DNA of 64,000 nt from Bacillota bacterium. GTDB lineage: Bacteria > Bacillota > Negativicutes > Sporomusales > Sporomusaceae. Shown here piece by piece: positions 8,100 to 15,677 of the stretch. The notes under the pieces were generated by a model. That model searched no databases. It was given only the letters and a program-made list of their open reading frames with translations, and was not told where the DNA came from. The stretch's first letter is position 1. Every line of letters begins with the position of its first letter. The stretch is from NCBI GenBank assembly GCA_017889705.1, contig JAGGAB010000020.1, positions 111,118-175,117 of the forward strand, in the 5' to 3' direction. Position numbers and translations under genes: made by a program.

Positions 8100-8426
8100 A
8101 TGAATAAAATCGCAAAGAAAGTAATCGTATTCTCCATGGTTGGTTTATTGCAACTAGGGCTAGGTGTTTCGGTAAGTCAGGCGGCGCAAAGACAACCGGA
8201 ACCGCCGCACCAGGTACAGCTTGACAACAGGCCTCACCATGATCAGGACCAGGAGCGCGAGCGCAAAATCCGGGAAGAGAATGAGCGTCATGAACGTGAG
8301 ATGCGTCGACGCGACCATGAAAGTGAGCGAGAGTGGCATGAACGTCAGGAGCGGGAAAGAGAAAGACATGACCGAGCGTTAGAAACTATTGCCTCTGTTA
8401 TTGCAGCGATCATTTCCAACTCGTAA
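8100..8426 (+). CDS. Small secreted Arg/Glu/His-rich coiled-coil protein
   Basis: 108 residues. A signal peptide paralogous to the preceding gene (MNKIAKKVIVFSMVGLLQLG) is followed by a highly charged segment (about 45-92) of Arg-Glu-His repeats that should form one long helix, then a short hydrophobic tail (ETIASVIAAIISNS) that could associate with a membrane or with itself. ATG 8100 is preferred to the in-frame GTG 8091 because AGGAGA lies 9 nt before the ATG and only touches the GTG. It resembles periplasmic stress or chaperone-like charged proteins only in general character; function unknown. Confidence 0.7.
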   Translation: MNKIAKKVIVFSMVGLLQLGLGVSVSQAAQRQPEPPHQVQLDNRPHHDQDQERERKIREENERHEREMRRRDHESEREWHERQERERERHDRALETIASVIAAIISNS

Positions 8427-8450
8427 TGCGGATAACTTAGTTATGGAAAG

Positions 8451-8489
8451 AAACCCTGTTTTCTGTGGATATCAGAAAACAGGGTTTTA
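8451..8489 (+). terminator. Rho-independent terminator
   Basis: AAACCCTGTTTTCTG pairs perfectly with CAGAAAACAGGGTTT around a 7-nt loop. It ends the secreted-protein transcript. Confidence 0.85.
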
Positions 8490-8594
8490 TGTATCTTATG
8501 TTGAATTAGTGGTAGAATCTGAATGCATAAAATACCTGAGCTGCAAAGATGCACAAGCAATTTGCGATTAGAAAACATAATTAAATGGTATTTA

Positions 8595-8623
8595 TTGCAA
8601 AATGTCTTTAAAAAGTATAAAAT
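8595..8623 (+). promoter_or_regulatory. Candidate sigma-A promoter of metA
   Basis: TTGCAA, 17-nt spacer, TAAAAT, with a short leader to metA. No S-box or T-box structure is visible between this and the gene. Confidence 0.45.
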
Positions 8624-8666
8624 AAGTAAATAAAATACAGTGAAAATTAGATAAGGAGCGGGAAAT

Positions 8667-9623
8667 ATGCCAATAAAAATACCTAATAATTTGCCGGCTG
8701 TAAATATTCTTGAAAAAGAGAATATCTTCGCAATGGATGAAAAGCGCGCTTATTCACAAGACATACGTCCGCTTCGTATTTTGCTCTTGAATCTGATGCC
8801 AACCAAAATTGTCACAGAAACCCAATTGCTCCGGTTGCTAGGCAACTCGCCGCTGCAGGTGGAATTTGATTTTCTGTTTACGGCTACTTATGAGCCTAAA
8901 AATACGCCTCATGAACACTTGGTCAAATTCTATGAAACCTTTGATGAAGTGAAAAATCGTAAATATGACGGCATGATTATTACCGGCGCGCCGGTGGAAC
9001 AAATTCCTTTTGAAGAAGTTGAATATTGGAAGGAATTATGTGAAATTATGGCGTGGAGCAGGCGGAATGTGTATTCTACTTTTCATATTTGCTGGGGAGC
9101 ACAGGCGGCCTTGTACTACCATTATGGCATTCCTAAATATGATTTGCCGAAAAAAATGTTTGGTGTATTTCCACATACCGTAAACAGAAAAGAAAAAATG
9201 CTATTTCGCGGCTTTGACGACATTTTCTATGTTCCCCATTCCCGGCATACCGAAGTGCGGCGGGAAGACATTGAAAAAGTGTCAGGTTTGTCAATCCTCT
9301 CTGAATCAAAGGAATCAGGGGTTTATGCTGTTATGGATAAGAAATACCGACACTTGTTTATTACCGGTCATTCCGAGTACGATCCGCTGACTCTTAAAGC
9401 CGAATATGACCGCGATGTTGCTTTAGGACTGCCAATTGAGGTTCCGGTAAACTATTATCCTGATGATGATCCACAGCAGCAGCCGGTGGTGCGTTGGCGG
9501 AGTGCAGCTAATTTGCTGTTCTCTAATTGGCTTAACTATTATGTTTACCAGGGGACGCCGTTTGATCTTGACAAACTATCTGAGTCTGAAGAGCTAAACG
9601 GACTTTATGGTGAGGGGATTTAA
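8667..9623 (+). CDS. metA: Homoserine O-acetyltransferase (MetA family)
   Basis: 318 residues, typical MetA/HTS length. It acylates homoserine for methionine synthesis in the cytoplasm. The catalytic Cys is residue 142 ([10 protein letters not shown]), and His235/Glu237 complete the triad (FITGHSEYD). Residue 111 is Glu ([12 protein letters not shown]). In this family Glu at that position is known to go with acetyl-CoA and Gly with succinyl-CoA, so an acetyltransferase is predicted despite the common 'succinyltransferase' label. AAGGAG precedes ATG 8667. It has its own candidate promoter, and the LuxR regulator 41 nt downstream may be cotranscribed. No methionine-responsive riboswitch is evident. 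Confidence 0.95.
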   Translation: MPIKIPNNLPAVNILEKENIFAMDEKRAYSQDIRPLRILLLNLMPTKIVTETQLLRLLGNSPLQVEFDFLFTATYEPKNTPHEHLVKFYETFDEVKNRKYDGMIITGAPVEQIPFEEVEYWKELCEIMAWSRRNVYSTFHICWGAQAALYYHYGIPKYDLPKKMFGVFPHTVNRKEKMLFRGFDDIFYVPHSRHTEVRREDIEKVSGLSILSESKESGVYAVMDKKYRHLFITGHSEYDPLTLKAEYDRDVALGLPIEVPVNYYPDDDPQQQPVVRWRSAANLLFSNWLNYYVYQGTPFDLDKLSESEELNGLYGEGI

Positions 9624-9664
9624 CAAAAAACATCAATAGGTAAGTTGCTGGAGGTGAATACGTA

Positions 9665-10432
9665 ATGTATATATCACAGCGAAAATTGCAGGTTTTTAGC
9701 CAAGTTGTATTACAATTGCATCAATGTAAATGTTTTTCTTCCTTTATTACTGAAGCTATGTCTTGTATCAGGCGAGTTATCCCGTACGAAACCGGCGCAT
9801 TTTTCTCTGTTGAACCGGCTTTGCAATTATTTGACTGCCCTTATCATACCGATATTGAGGATGAGCTCTTTGCGCACTTTCGCGAAAACTATCAAGATTA
9901 CCACAGTCACCGGAAAATGGTATGCTCAACTGGTAATCTGAGGATGGTTGATAGGGCGCTTGATTTGTTTGACTATGGGATATGGGAAAATAAAGAACGC
10001 GATGATTTTCTTGCCGCTAATAACATTTGTTATCTGGCTGGTGTTCAATTAATACATAATCGGAAAGTGTTGGCCGATATTACCATTCATCGTACAACAA
10101 AGCAGCGTGATTTTGACGATGGTGAGATGCAACTGCTAAAAATGCTGGGTGAGCATATGCAATATATTTTTGCCAAACTCAAGAACGCCAGAAATGCTGA
10201 ACAGGCTGACAACGTTCAGCAGGATGTGGCTGCCGGTCAGTCGATGTCTGCTTTTACTACGCGGGAGGCCGAAATACTGCTGTTGCTTGCTCAGGGATTA
10301 TCAAATAAAGAGATTGGTGAGCGGCTGTTTATCAGCACCGAGACTGTGAAGACCCATTTAAAAAAATTATTTACAAAAATGAGTGTGCGCTCAAGAACAG
10401 AATTGTTATCACGCAGCATTGCAGATCTGTAA
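9665..10432 (+). CDS. LuxR family transcriptional regulator
   Basis: 255 residues. The N-terminal half (about 10-165) is predicted to be a GAF-like or autoinducer-domain-like sensor without a recognisable ligand motif. The C-terminus (about 190-250) is a clear LuxR/GerE helix-turn-helix: FTTREAEILLLLAQGLSNKE, then IGERLFISTETVKTHLKKLF. No receiver domain is present, so it is not a standard two-component regulator. GGAGGTG precedes ATG 9665. It follows metA by 41 nt without a terminator. Target genes and signal unknown. Confidence 0.85.
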   Translation: MYISQRKLQVFSQVVLQLHQCKCFSSFITEAMSCIRRVIPYETGAFFSVEPALQLFDCPYHTDIEDELFAHFRENYQDYHSHRKMVCSTGNLRMVDRALDLFDYGIWENKERDDFLAANNICYLAGVQLIHNRKVLADITIHRTTKQRDFDDGEMQLLKMLGEHMQYIFAKLKNARNAEQADNVQQDVAAGQSMSAFTTREAEILLLLAQGLSNKEIGERLFISTETVKTHLKKLFTKMSVRSRTELLSRSIADL

Positions 10433-10530
10433 ATATACAGATCTTGTAACCAATTAGTTGCGAGGAAATAGAGAGTGTGATAACGGATAATTATTATCCG
10501 AACCTTAGATATAAATAGGTATTTTGTAAG

Positions 10531-10557
10531 AAATCCCCCAAATGGGGGATTTTTTCT
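10531..10557 (+). terminator. Rho-independent terminator
   Basis: AAATCCCCC pairs with GGGGGATTT, followed by a T-run. Ends the metA/LuxR transcript. Confidence 0.85.
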
Positions 10558-10561
10558 ATTT

Positions 10562-10589
10562 TTAACAATTAATATAATTAATTTATAAT
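10562..10589 (+). promoter_or_regulatory. Candidate sigma-A promoter
   Basis: TTAACA, 16-nt spacer, TATAAT, about 50 nt before the small gene at 10639. Confidence 0.55.
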
Positions 10590-10638
10590 ATGCCTGAAAA
10601 TTTCGAAAAAGCAAGAAAAGGGATGAGGAGGGTTACCT

Positions 10639-10857
10639 ATGGATAACGCAAGACAACCTTTTGCTAGTGTTCGAAAAGAAGTCAGCTATATGGATATGGA
10701 AGGAAATCCGGTGCGACCCCGAAAGGCCGTTAAGGTGCTTACCAAGGAGTATGATGACCAAAATAGGCTGGTTCAGGCAAGTATGCATGTAGATTTTTCC
10801 AAAGCCGATGTACCCAAAGGATGGTTTTTTAATATCGCGAAAGGACAGTTCTTCTGA
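10639..10857 (+). CDS. Conserved-looking small protein of unknown function
   Basis: 72 residues, soluble, mixed alpha/beta character, with no signal peptide or Cys. The sequence includes SYMDMEGNPVRPRKAVKVLT and a C-terminal aromatic tail (GWFFNIAKGQFF). I do not recognise a family. It is likely real: GATGAGGAGGG gives a good ribosome site, a candidate promoter precedes it, a terminator hairpin follows within 40 nt, and it is monocistronic. Confidence 0.65.
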   Translation: MDNARQPFASVRKEVSYMDMEGNPVRPRKAVKVLTKEYDDQNRLVQASMHVDFSKADVPKGWFFNIAKGQFF

Positions 10858-10891
10858 TATAAGCCTTAATATACATTGATACTGATAGTTA

Positions 10892-10924
10892 GTGCCGTTT
10901 ACTGCGAGTAAGCGGTATTTTTTT
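10892..10924 (+). terminator. Rho-independent terminator
   Basis: TGCCGTTTACT pairs with AGTAAGCGGTA (one mismatch) around GCG and is followed by a run of seven T. Confidence 0.75.
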
Positions 10925-11020
10925 GCCCTAACAGAAGTATTGCTTCTAAAGAACAATAAGGGCAACAGCAGGTTGCGCTTTCGCTAAAGCTCGACGCAAG
11001 CCGTGTTTTCTTTATTTTTT
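10923..11020 (+). ncRNA. Candidate structured leader or small RNA
   Basis: Two consecutive hairpins. The first has a closing stem TTGCCCT (10923) with AGGGCAA (10959) enclosing an AGAAG/CTTCT hairpin. The second pairs GGTTGCG (10971) with CGCAAGCC (10995), with an inner CTTT/AAAG step, and is followed by GTGTTTTCTTTATTTTTT. It could be a small RNA with its own terminator or the leader of the adenosyltransferase gene. It does not match the conserved boxes of the cobalamin riboswitch. Confidence 0.35.
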
Positions 11021-11124
11021 GGACAAGCAGTGGCAGGCGCTGAGCTAGGAGGAAAAGAAAAACCAAAAAAGAACTTTAATAGGATAAGGGTATAAGAAAA
11101 AGCGTAAACAGAGAAGGTGATAAT

Positions 11125-11676
11125 ATTAGTTGTGACAGCAATAGACAACTTTTTGGAAAACGCGGCTTGGTAATGGTAATCACCGGTGACGGCAAAGGCA
11201 AAACAACAGCGGCTTTTGGGCAGGCATTACGGGCGGTAGGGCAAGGCTATAAGGTTTGTATTATTCAGTTTATGAAAGGCCGGAAATATGGTGAGGTTGT
11301 GGCAATAGAAAAATATCTGCCTGACATTACTATAATCCAGTCAGGTCTTGATAGTTTTGTCATGCGAGATAACCCGACTGCCGAAGATATTGCGCTTGCC
11401 GGGCGAGGTTTAGCGCTAGCATATGAGGTTATTAATAGCAAAAAATATGATATGATTATTCTGGATGAGATTACTGTTGCAGCTGATTTCGCGCTAATTT
11501 CTGGGCAAGCAGTTGTGAATTTGATTAACAGTAAGCCGCCAGAACTGGACTTAGTGTTAACTGGGCGCTATGCGGCAGAAGAAGTTAAAGCAATGGCCGA
11601 TATGGTAAGTGAGGTAACTGAGATTAAACACCATTATTATGCCGGTATTGCCGAACGAGCTGGCATAGAGTATTGA
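11125..11676 (+). CDS. cobO: Cob(I)alamin adenosyltransferase (CobA/BtuR/CobO family)
   Basis: Transfers the adenosyl group of ATP to cobalt of corrinoids, giving adenosylcobalamin. The P-loop GDGKGKTTAAFGQA near the N-terminus, the DIALAGRGLALAYEV segment and YDMIILDEITVA are diagnostic. From the conventional TTG at 11167 the protein has 169 residues but almost no ribosome site. The frame continues upstream without a stop to an ATT codon at 11125, 7 nt after AGAAGG, adding 14 residues (ISCDSNRQLFGKRG) that resemble the short lead-in of other CobA proteins. I therefore list 11125 as a possible rare ATT start; 11167 is the fallback. Isolated from other cobalamin genes. Confidence 0.85.
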   Translation: MSCDSNRQLFGKRGLVMVITGDGKGKTTAAFGQALRAVGQGYKVCIIQFMKGRKYGEVVAIEKYLPDITIIQSGLDSFVMRDNPTAEDIALAGRGLALAYEVINSKKYDMIILDEITVAADFALISGQAVVNLINSKPPELDLVLTGRYAAEEVKAMADMVSEVTEIKHHYYAGIAERAGIEY

Positions 11677-11763
11677 GATAAGGTTAGCGAGTGCCGCGAT
11701 AACTGGGTTAAGAAATAATGGTTAAAATAATTTACATACTATATAAACGAAAGGAAGTTAATT

Positions 11764-12951
11764 ATGGAAGTAACACCAATTACAGAAATCCAGTCGAGAA
11801 TTTTTAAGTTTCAGCAAAAATTGGCAGAACAAGCAACAGACGGAGCCATTGTTTTACTGCAAAGTGATTTGTTCTATTTTGCCGGCACCGTGCAAAATTC
11901 CTATTTGTTCATTCCGGCGGACGGCCAACCTGTTCTGATGGTGAAAAAAAGTCTCACCCGTGGACAACAAGAGTCGCCGCTGAAAAATATTGTTGCTATT
12001 AGCAGTCCTAAACAAATCCCGGAGATTTTAGCCGGATATGGGTATACCTCCATAGGAAAAATAGGCATGGAATTAGATGTTTTGCCGGTTAATTTGTATA
12101 ATTCCTACAAGAAGATTTTCCTGGAAGCCGCGTTTGTTGATATTTCGCCGGCCATTAAGGAAATTCGCGCGGTAAAATCAGCGTATGAAATCGAAATTAT
12201 GCGCGGCGCATTGGCGGTTATTGATGCGGCATTTAAGGCAGTGCCGTCTTTCTTACGGGAAGGTATGACCGAACTTGAGTTGGCAGCCTTATTTGAGGCT
12301 GAGATGCGCAAACGTGGCTTTGCCGGGCCAAGTAAAATGCGTGCATTTAATCAGGATTTCTTCCTTGGCAATGTATGCACAGGCGGCAGCGGCTTTTATC
12401 CTAACTATTTCGATGGGCCGGTAGGCGGCCAAGGGGCCAGCATTGCTCAGCCGCAGGGAGCAGGCTGGAAAAAAATTAACCGCAATGAAGTTATTTATAT
12501 GGATTACACGTCAATTGTTAAAGGGTATACTGGTGATCAGACACGGATTTTCTGTATTGGCGAGCTTTCTCCTAAACTGGTTAAAGCCTATGAAGATGCT
12601 TTATTTATTGAAGCTGAAATCGTCAAAAGCATAAAACCGGGAACTCCTGCGGAAGAACCCTATCTGCTCGCTATGAAACTGGCAACTGAACTTGGCTACC
12701 AGGACAACTTTATGGGGTATAAACAGGATCAGGTCAAATTTATTGGCCATGGCATTGGACTAGAATTAGATGAATTGCCGGTTTTGGCCAAAGGGTTGAA
12801 GATGCCGATTGTTCCGGGGATGACCTTTGCACTTGAGCCTAAGTTTGTTTTTGCCGAAGGAGCAATAGGTACGGAAAATAGCTTTGTTATGACTGAAAAT
12901 GGTCCGGAGTATTTGAGTATAACTCCACAGGTAATTACCTACGTAAAGTAA
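11764..12951 (+). CDS. M24 family metallopeptidase (Xaa-Pro aminopeptidase-like)
   Basis: 395 residues. An N-terminal creatinase/prolidase-type domain (about 1-130) precedes the pita-bread catalytic domain. Metal ligands appear as MDYTSIVKGYTGDQTR (two Asp), HGIGLELDELP (His), LEPKFVF (Glu) and GTENSFVM (Glu). It would cleave N-terminal residues next to proline, or a related amide such as creatine, in the cytoplasm. AAAGGAAG precedes ATG 11764. It is monocistronic and convergent with the small gene at 12959. Substrate not determinable from sequence. Confidence 0.9.
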   Translation: MEVTPITEIQSRIFKFQQKLAEQATDGAIVLLQSDLFYFAGTVQNSYLFIPADGQPVLMVKKSLTRGQQESPLKNIVAISSPKQIPEILAGYGYTSIGKIGMELDVLPVNLYNSYKKIFLEAAFVDISPAIKEIRAVKSAYEIEIMRGALAVIDAAFKAVPSFLREGMTELELAALFEAEMRKRGFAGPSKMRAFNQDFFLGNVCTGGSGFYPNYFDGPVGGQGASIAQPQGAGWKKINRNEVIYMDYTSIVKGYTGDQTRIFCIGELSPKLVKAYEDALFIEAEIVKSIKPGTPAEEPYLLAMKLATELGYQDNFMGYKQDQVKFIGHGIGLELDELPVLAKGLKMPIVPGMTFALEPKFVFAEGAIGTENSFVMTENGPEYLSITPQVITYVK

Positions 12952-12958
12952 CTCAAAT

Positions 12959-13057
12959 TTACTCTGGGTAGAGCAGACATAACAGCCAGACAAGAAACAA
13001 TATTCCAATTGGTATGATAAGCAAAGCCCCGATTGCTTTGGAAATTTCTAGCACCAT
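12959..13057 (-). CDS. 32-residue single-span membrane protein
   Basis: MVLEISKAIGALLIIPIGILFLVWLLCLLYPE: nearly all of residues 9-29 would form one membrane helix, with a short charged N-terminus. A very strong ribosome site (GGGGGG then ATT before the ATG) supports translation. The frame stays open to 13144, but only the last 32 codons have this signal and composition. No family recognised; such peptides are often subunits or modulators of membrane complexes. Convergent with the M24 peptidase, 7 nt apart. Confidence 0.5.
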   Translation of the reverse strand: MVLEISKAIGALLIIPIGILFLVWLLCLLYPE

Positions 13058-13246
13058 AATAATCCCCCCTGTACAGCCTATGCAAAGTATTGCCCTGGAA
13101 GAACACATAATTTTGCACATGTATACGGAGCTGGGGGAAGGCAAATATAGAGGAGTGGCTGCTCAGTTGCCATAAATTCCGCTTGTCGCTATAATTATGT
13201 CATAGTAAGCTGTAAATCTTGGGCGGAATGCAGGGTGGTGGAAAAT

Positions 13247-13987
13247 ATGTTGCTGAACAATGAACTGGAGAGTAAGTCGCTTGTTGAGAGTACTTCAGAG
13301 GAAATTGTCAGGATTATCATTGATAATGAGTACAAGGCCGGACAAAAGCTTCCCAATGAATATGAGCTTTCTAAACAATTGGGGGTAAGCCGTAATACCA
13401 TTCGCGAGGCCATACGGGCGCTGGTATCAAGAAACGTGGTAGAAATCCGGCGCGGAGCAGGAACTTTTGTGTCACAAAGACTGGGGATAGCGGATGACCC
13501 GCTGGGGCTGACCTTCCTGAAGGATAAAGACAAAGTATTCCTGGATCTAATCCAGGTGCGGTTTATGTTAGAACCTCCGATTGCCGCGCTGGCTGCCCAA
13601 AACGCAACAGAAGCAGATATCGAAAAGCTGGGTCAGTTGTGTGATGAGGTCGAGCAACTGCTATTAGTGGGAGCAGATCCAGTGCAAAAGGATATTGAAT
13701 TTCATACCCAGATTGCCAAGTGCAGCCAAAATATGGTGGTGCCTAATTTAATTCCCATTATCAACGCCGCTATTACCGTATTTACTAATATCAAAGAAAA
13801 CCGAGTAGTAAGCCAAACTATCGGCCATCATCGGGAAATCTTTGAAGCCATTAGAGATCATCAGCCTAATGATGCCCAGGATGCTATGTTATTGCATTTG
13901 TCTTACAATAGAAATAAACTAAGAAAAAGTATCAAAAGTAAAGTGGACTTGGCTTCAAGAGGCGGTTTAACCCCAGTTGAAGGTTAG
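13247..13987 (+). CDS. FadR subfamily GntR transcriptional regulator
   Basis: About 246 residues. N-terminal winged helix: KLPNEYELSKQLGVSRNTIR, then EAIRALVSRNVVEIRRGAGT. The C-terminal FCD all-helical ligand domain has the metal/ligand residues typical of FadR-like regulators (DIEFHTQIAKCS; IGHHREIFEAI). Such proteins usually sense organic acids. In-frame GTGs at 13235 and 13238 are alternative starts; ATG 13247 has GGTGG about 8 nt upstream. It precedes the three-gene oxidoreductase operon on the same strand, separated by a terminator, and two identical-type palindromes in the gap (14051, 14168) are likely its operators. Confidence 0.88.
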   Translation: MLLNNELESKSLVESTSEEIVRIIIDNEYKAGQKLPNEYELSKQLGVSRNTIREAIRALVSRNVVEIRRGAGTFVSQRLGIADDPLGLTFLKDKDKVFLDLIQVRFMLEPPIAALAAQNATEADIEKLGQLCDEVEQLLLVGADPVQKDIEFHTQIAKCSQNMVVPNLIPIINAAITVFTNIKENRVVSQTIGHHREIFEAIRDHQPNDAQDAMLLHLSYNRNKLRKSIKSKVDLASRGGLTPVEG

Positions 13988-13993
13988 TCATTA

Positions 13994-14046
13994 GAAAAAG
14001 AAGTCACATTTCGCGAATAAAATCGTGAAATGTGACTTCTTTTTCA
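13994..14046 (+). terminator. Strong rho-independent terminator
   Basis: Long arms starting AAAAAGAAGTCACATTTCGC and ending in GTGACTTCTTTTTC pair almost perfectly. It separates the regulator from the oxidoreductase operon and could work in both directions. Confidence 0.85.
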
Positions 14047-14050
14047 CGCG

Positions 14051-14067
14051 AATACATCCCATGTATT
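14051..14067. promoter_or_regulatory. Palindromic operator, copy 1
   Basis: AATACATCCCATGTATT: arms AATACAT and ATGTATT with a 3-nt centre. The same sequence with one centre change recurs at 14168. The length and symmetry fit a FadR/GntR dimer site. Confidence 0.6.
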
Positions 14068-14129
14068 TGTGGCGAAACTTAATATAAAATAAGAAAAAAC
14101 ACTTAACAATCGTTGATTATATAAAAATA

Positions 14130-14158
14130 TTGACAAAATACAAAAATAAAGCTAACCT
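14130..14158 (+). promoter_or_regulatory. Candidate promoter of the oxidoreductase operon
   Basis: TTGACA, 17-nt spacer, TAACCT. The -10 is weak; TATAAA overlapping at 14158 is an alternative at longer spacing. The second operator begins 10 nt downstream, placing it at about the transcription start. Confidence 0.45.
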
Positions 14159-14167
14159 ATAAATATA

Positions 14168-14184
14168 AATACATCCTATGTATT
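14168..14184. promoter_or_regulatory. Palindromic operator, copy 2
   Basis: AATACATCCTATGTATT, same arms as copy 1. It sits between the promoter and the ribosome site of the first oxidoreductase gene, where a bound regulator would repress. Confidence 0.65.
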
Positions 14185-14217
14185 TTAATCTTGGCAAATA
14201 TGGGAGGGGCAGTCCAA

Positions 14218-15672
14218 GTGAATAAGTTGTATGACGTAATCATTATTGGCGCCGGGGTTGTAGGCAGCGCAGTTGCCAGAGAATTCGCCAGGTTTTCCTT
14301 GAAAATCGGCGTAGTGGAAAAGGAATTGGACGTATGTTGTGAAACAAGTGCCCGCAATACAGGGGTACTGCATGCCGGCTTTACTTACAAAACCGGTTCG
14401 CTTAAGGCGCAGTGCGCAGTGGAAGGCAATGCTGAATTTGATAAAGTGGCTGAAGAACTCGATGTCCCATTTAAACGTACCGGCAAGGTTGTGGTAGGCT
14501 TCAATGAAAATGACAGGCAAAGCTTGCTTAAGTATAAGGCAGTGGGTGATGCCAACGGCGTACCGGGGTTAGCCATTATTGATAAACAAACACTCGAAAA
14601 CCTGGATTCAAGCGCGGGCGGAGAATTTGCCATGCATGCCCCCTCTTCAGGAATATTAAATCCTTTTATTTATAATATTGCACTGGCGGAAAATGCTAAG
14701 CAAAACGGGGTAGATTTTTACTTTAATAATGAGATAATGTCTATTCAGAGGAAAAACGGTTTTTATGAACTGACTACTAACCGTACGGTATATCAAGCCA
14801 GATGGGTAGTTAACTGTGCTGGGCTTAACTCGGCTAAAATTTCCAGTATGCTGGGGATTGATGGTTATACTCTTGCTGGTTTCAAGGGAGAATACTTTGT
14901 TTTAGACAAAAAAGCTGGCCGATACCTTACTATGCCGGTGTATCCCGCGCCGGGGCCGACCGGCGGTTTTGCCACCCATGCCACACCGACTGTGGATGGC
15001 AATGTTCTGGTTGGGCCGAACTCGGAATTAGTCGAGGACTTTGAAGATTATGGAGTTACTCCGGCAGGTATGGAAGAACTAATGACTGAGGGCGTTAAAA
15101 TGTTCAAGCATATGAAACGGGAATATTTTATCCGGAATTTTGCTGGTACTCGCCCCAAGCTTATTAATAAAGAAACACGGCAAGTATTGGATTTTGTTGT
15201 TGAGGCGAGAGCTGAGGCGCCCAATAGCATTAACCTTGTAGGTATCGAGTCGCCAGGTTTGACCTGTGCCTTGCCGCTGGCCAGGAGAGCGGTTGCGCTC
15301 ATGCGGGAAAAAGAAGAACTAATAGCAAATGCAAACTTTAACCCCAGGCGAAAAAGCATTCTTTGTTTTGCGGAACAAAGCCGTGAAGTGCAAAAAGAGT
15401 TAATTGCGAAAGATCCCAATTATGGTGAAATAATCTGTCGCTGTGAAAATGTGACCAAGGCCGAAATAGTGGCAGCCATTCATAATTGTCTTGGGGTGGA
15501 AACCGTGCTAGGCATTAAAAACAGAACCCGCGCCACTATGGGTAGATGCCAGGGCGGCTACTGCGAAACCAGAATTGCTGAGATTATACAGGAAGAACTG
15601 CAGAAAAAAACAACCGAAGTCATGTATGCCAGACGCGGTTCGGCGATGTTTACCGGAAAGGTGAGGGGGTAA
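14218..15672 (+). CDS. GlpA-like FAD-dependent dehydrogenase with C-terminal [2Fe-2S] domain
   Basis: 484 residues. The N-terminal FAD Rossmann motif DVIIIGAGVVGSAVAREFAR begins at about residue 4, followed by a DAO-fold domain like that of anaerobic glycerol-3-phosphate dehydrogenase or 2-hydroxyacid oxidases (SARNTGVLHAGFTYKTGS). A C-terminal BFD-like domain carries four Cys (ICRCENVTKAE, GRCQGGYCETR). GTG 14218 follows GGGAGGGG; TTG 14191 is less likely. In other anaerobes this protein, an FAD/NAD oxidoreductase and a DUF1667 protein form one unit that oxidises glycerol 3-phosphate. No glycerol kinase or transporter is present here, so another hydroxy acid is possible. Confidence 0.87.
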   Translation: MNKLYDVIIIGAGVVGSAVAREFARFSLKIGVVEKELDVCCETSARNTGVLHAGFTYKTGSLKAQCAVEGNAEFDKVAEELDVPFKRTGKVVVGFNENDRQSLLKYKAVGDANGVPGLAIIDKQTLENLDSSAGGEFAMHAPSSGILNPFIYNIALAENAKQNGVDFYFNNEIMSIQRKNGFYELTTNRTVYQARWVVNCAGLNSAKISSMLGIDGYTLAGFKGEYFVLDKKAGRYLTMPVYPAPGPTGGFATHATPTVDGNVLVGPNSELVEDFEDYGVTPAGMEELMTEGVKMFKHMKREYFIRNFAGTRPKLINKETRQVLDFVVEARAEAPNSINLVGIESPGLTCALPLARRAVALMREKEELIANANFNPRRKSILCFAEQSREVQKELIAKDPNYGEIICRCENVTKAEIVAAIHNCLGVETVLGIKNRTRATMGRCQGGYCETRIAEIIQEELQKKTTEVMYARRGSAMFTGKVRG

Positions 15673-15677
15673 TGGCC

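Noticed and set aside
8389..8571. 60-codon frame after the secreted-protein gene
   Set aside because: It overlaps the preceding gene and runs through a terminator hairpin.
8490..8666. Possible SAM riboswitch or T-box before metA
   Set aside because: None of the conserved S-box or T-box elements is visible; only a plain promoter is seen.
10925..11125. Cobalamin riboswitch before the adenosyltransferase
   Set aside because: The characteristic B12-box and core sequences are absent, although hairpins exist.
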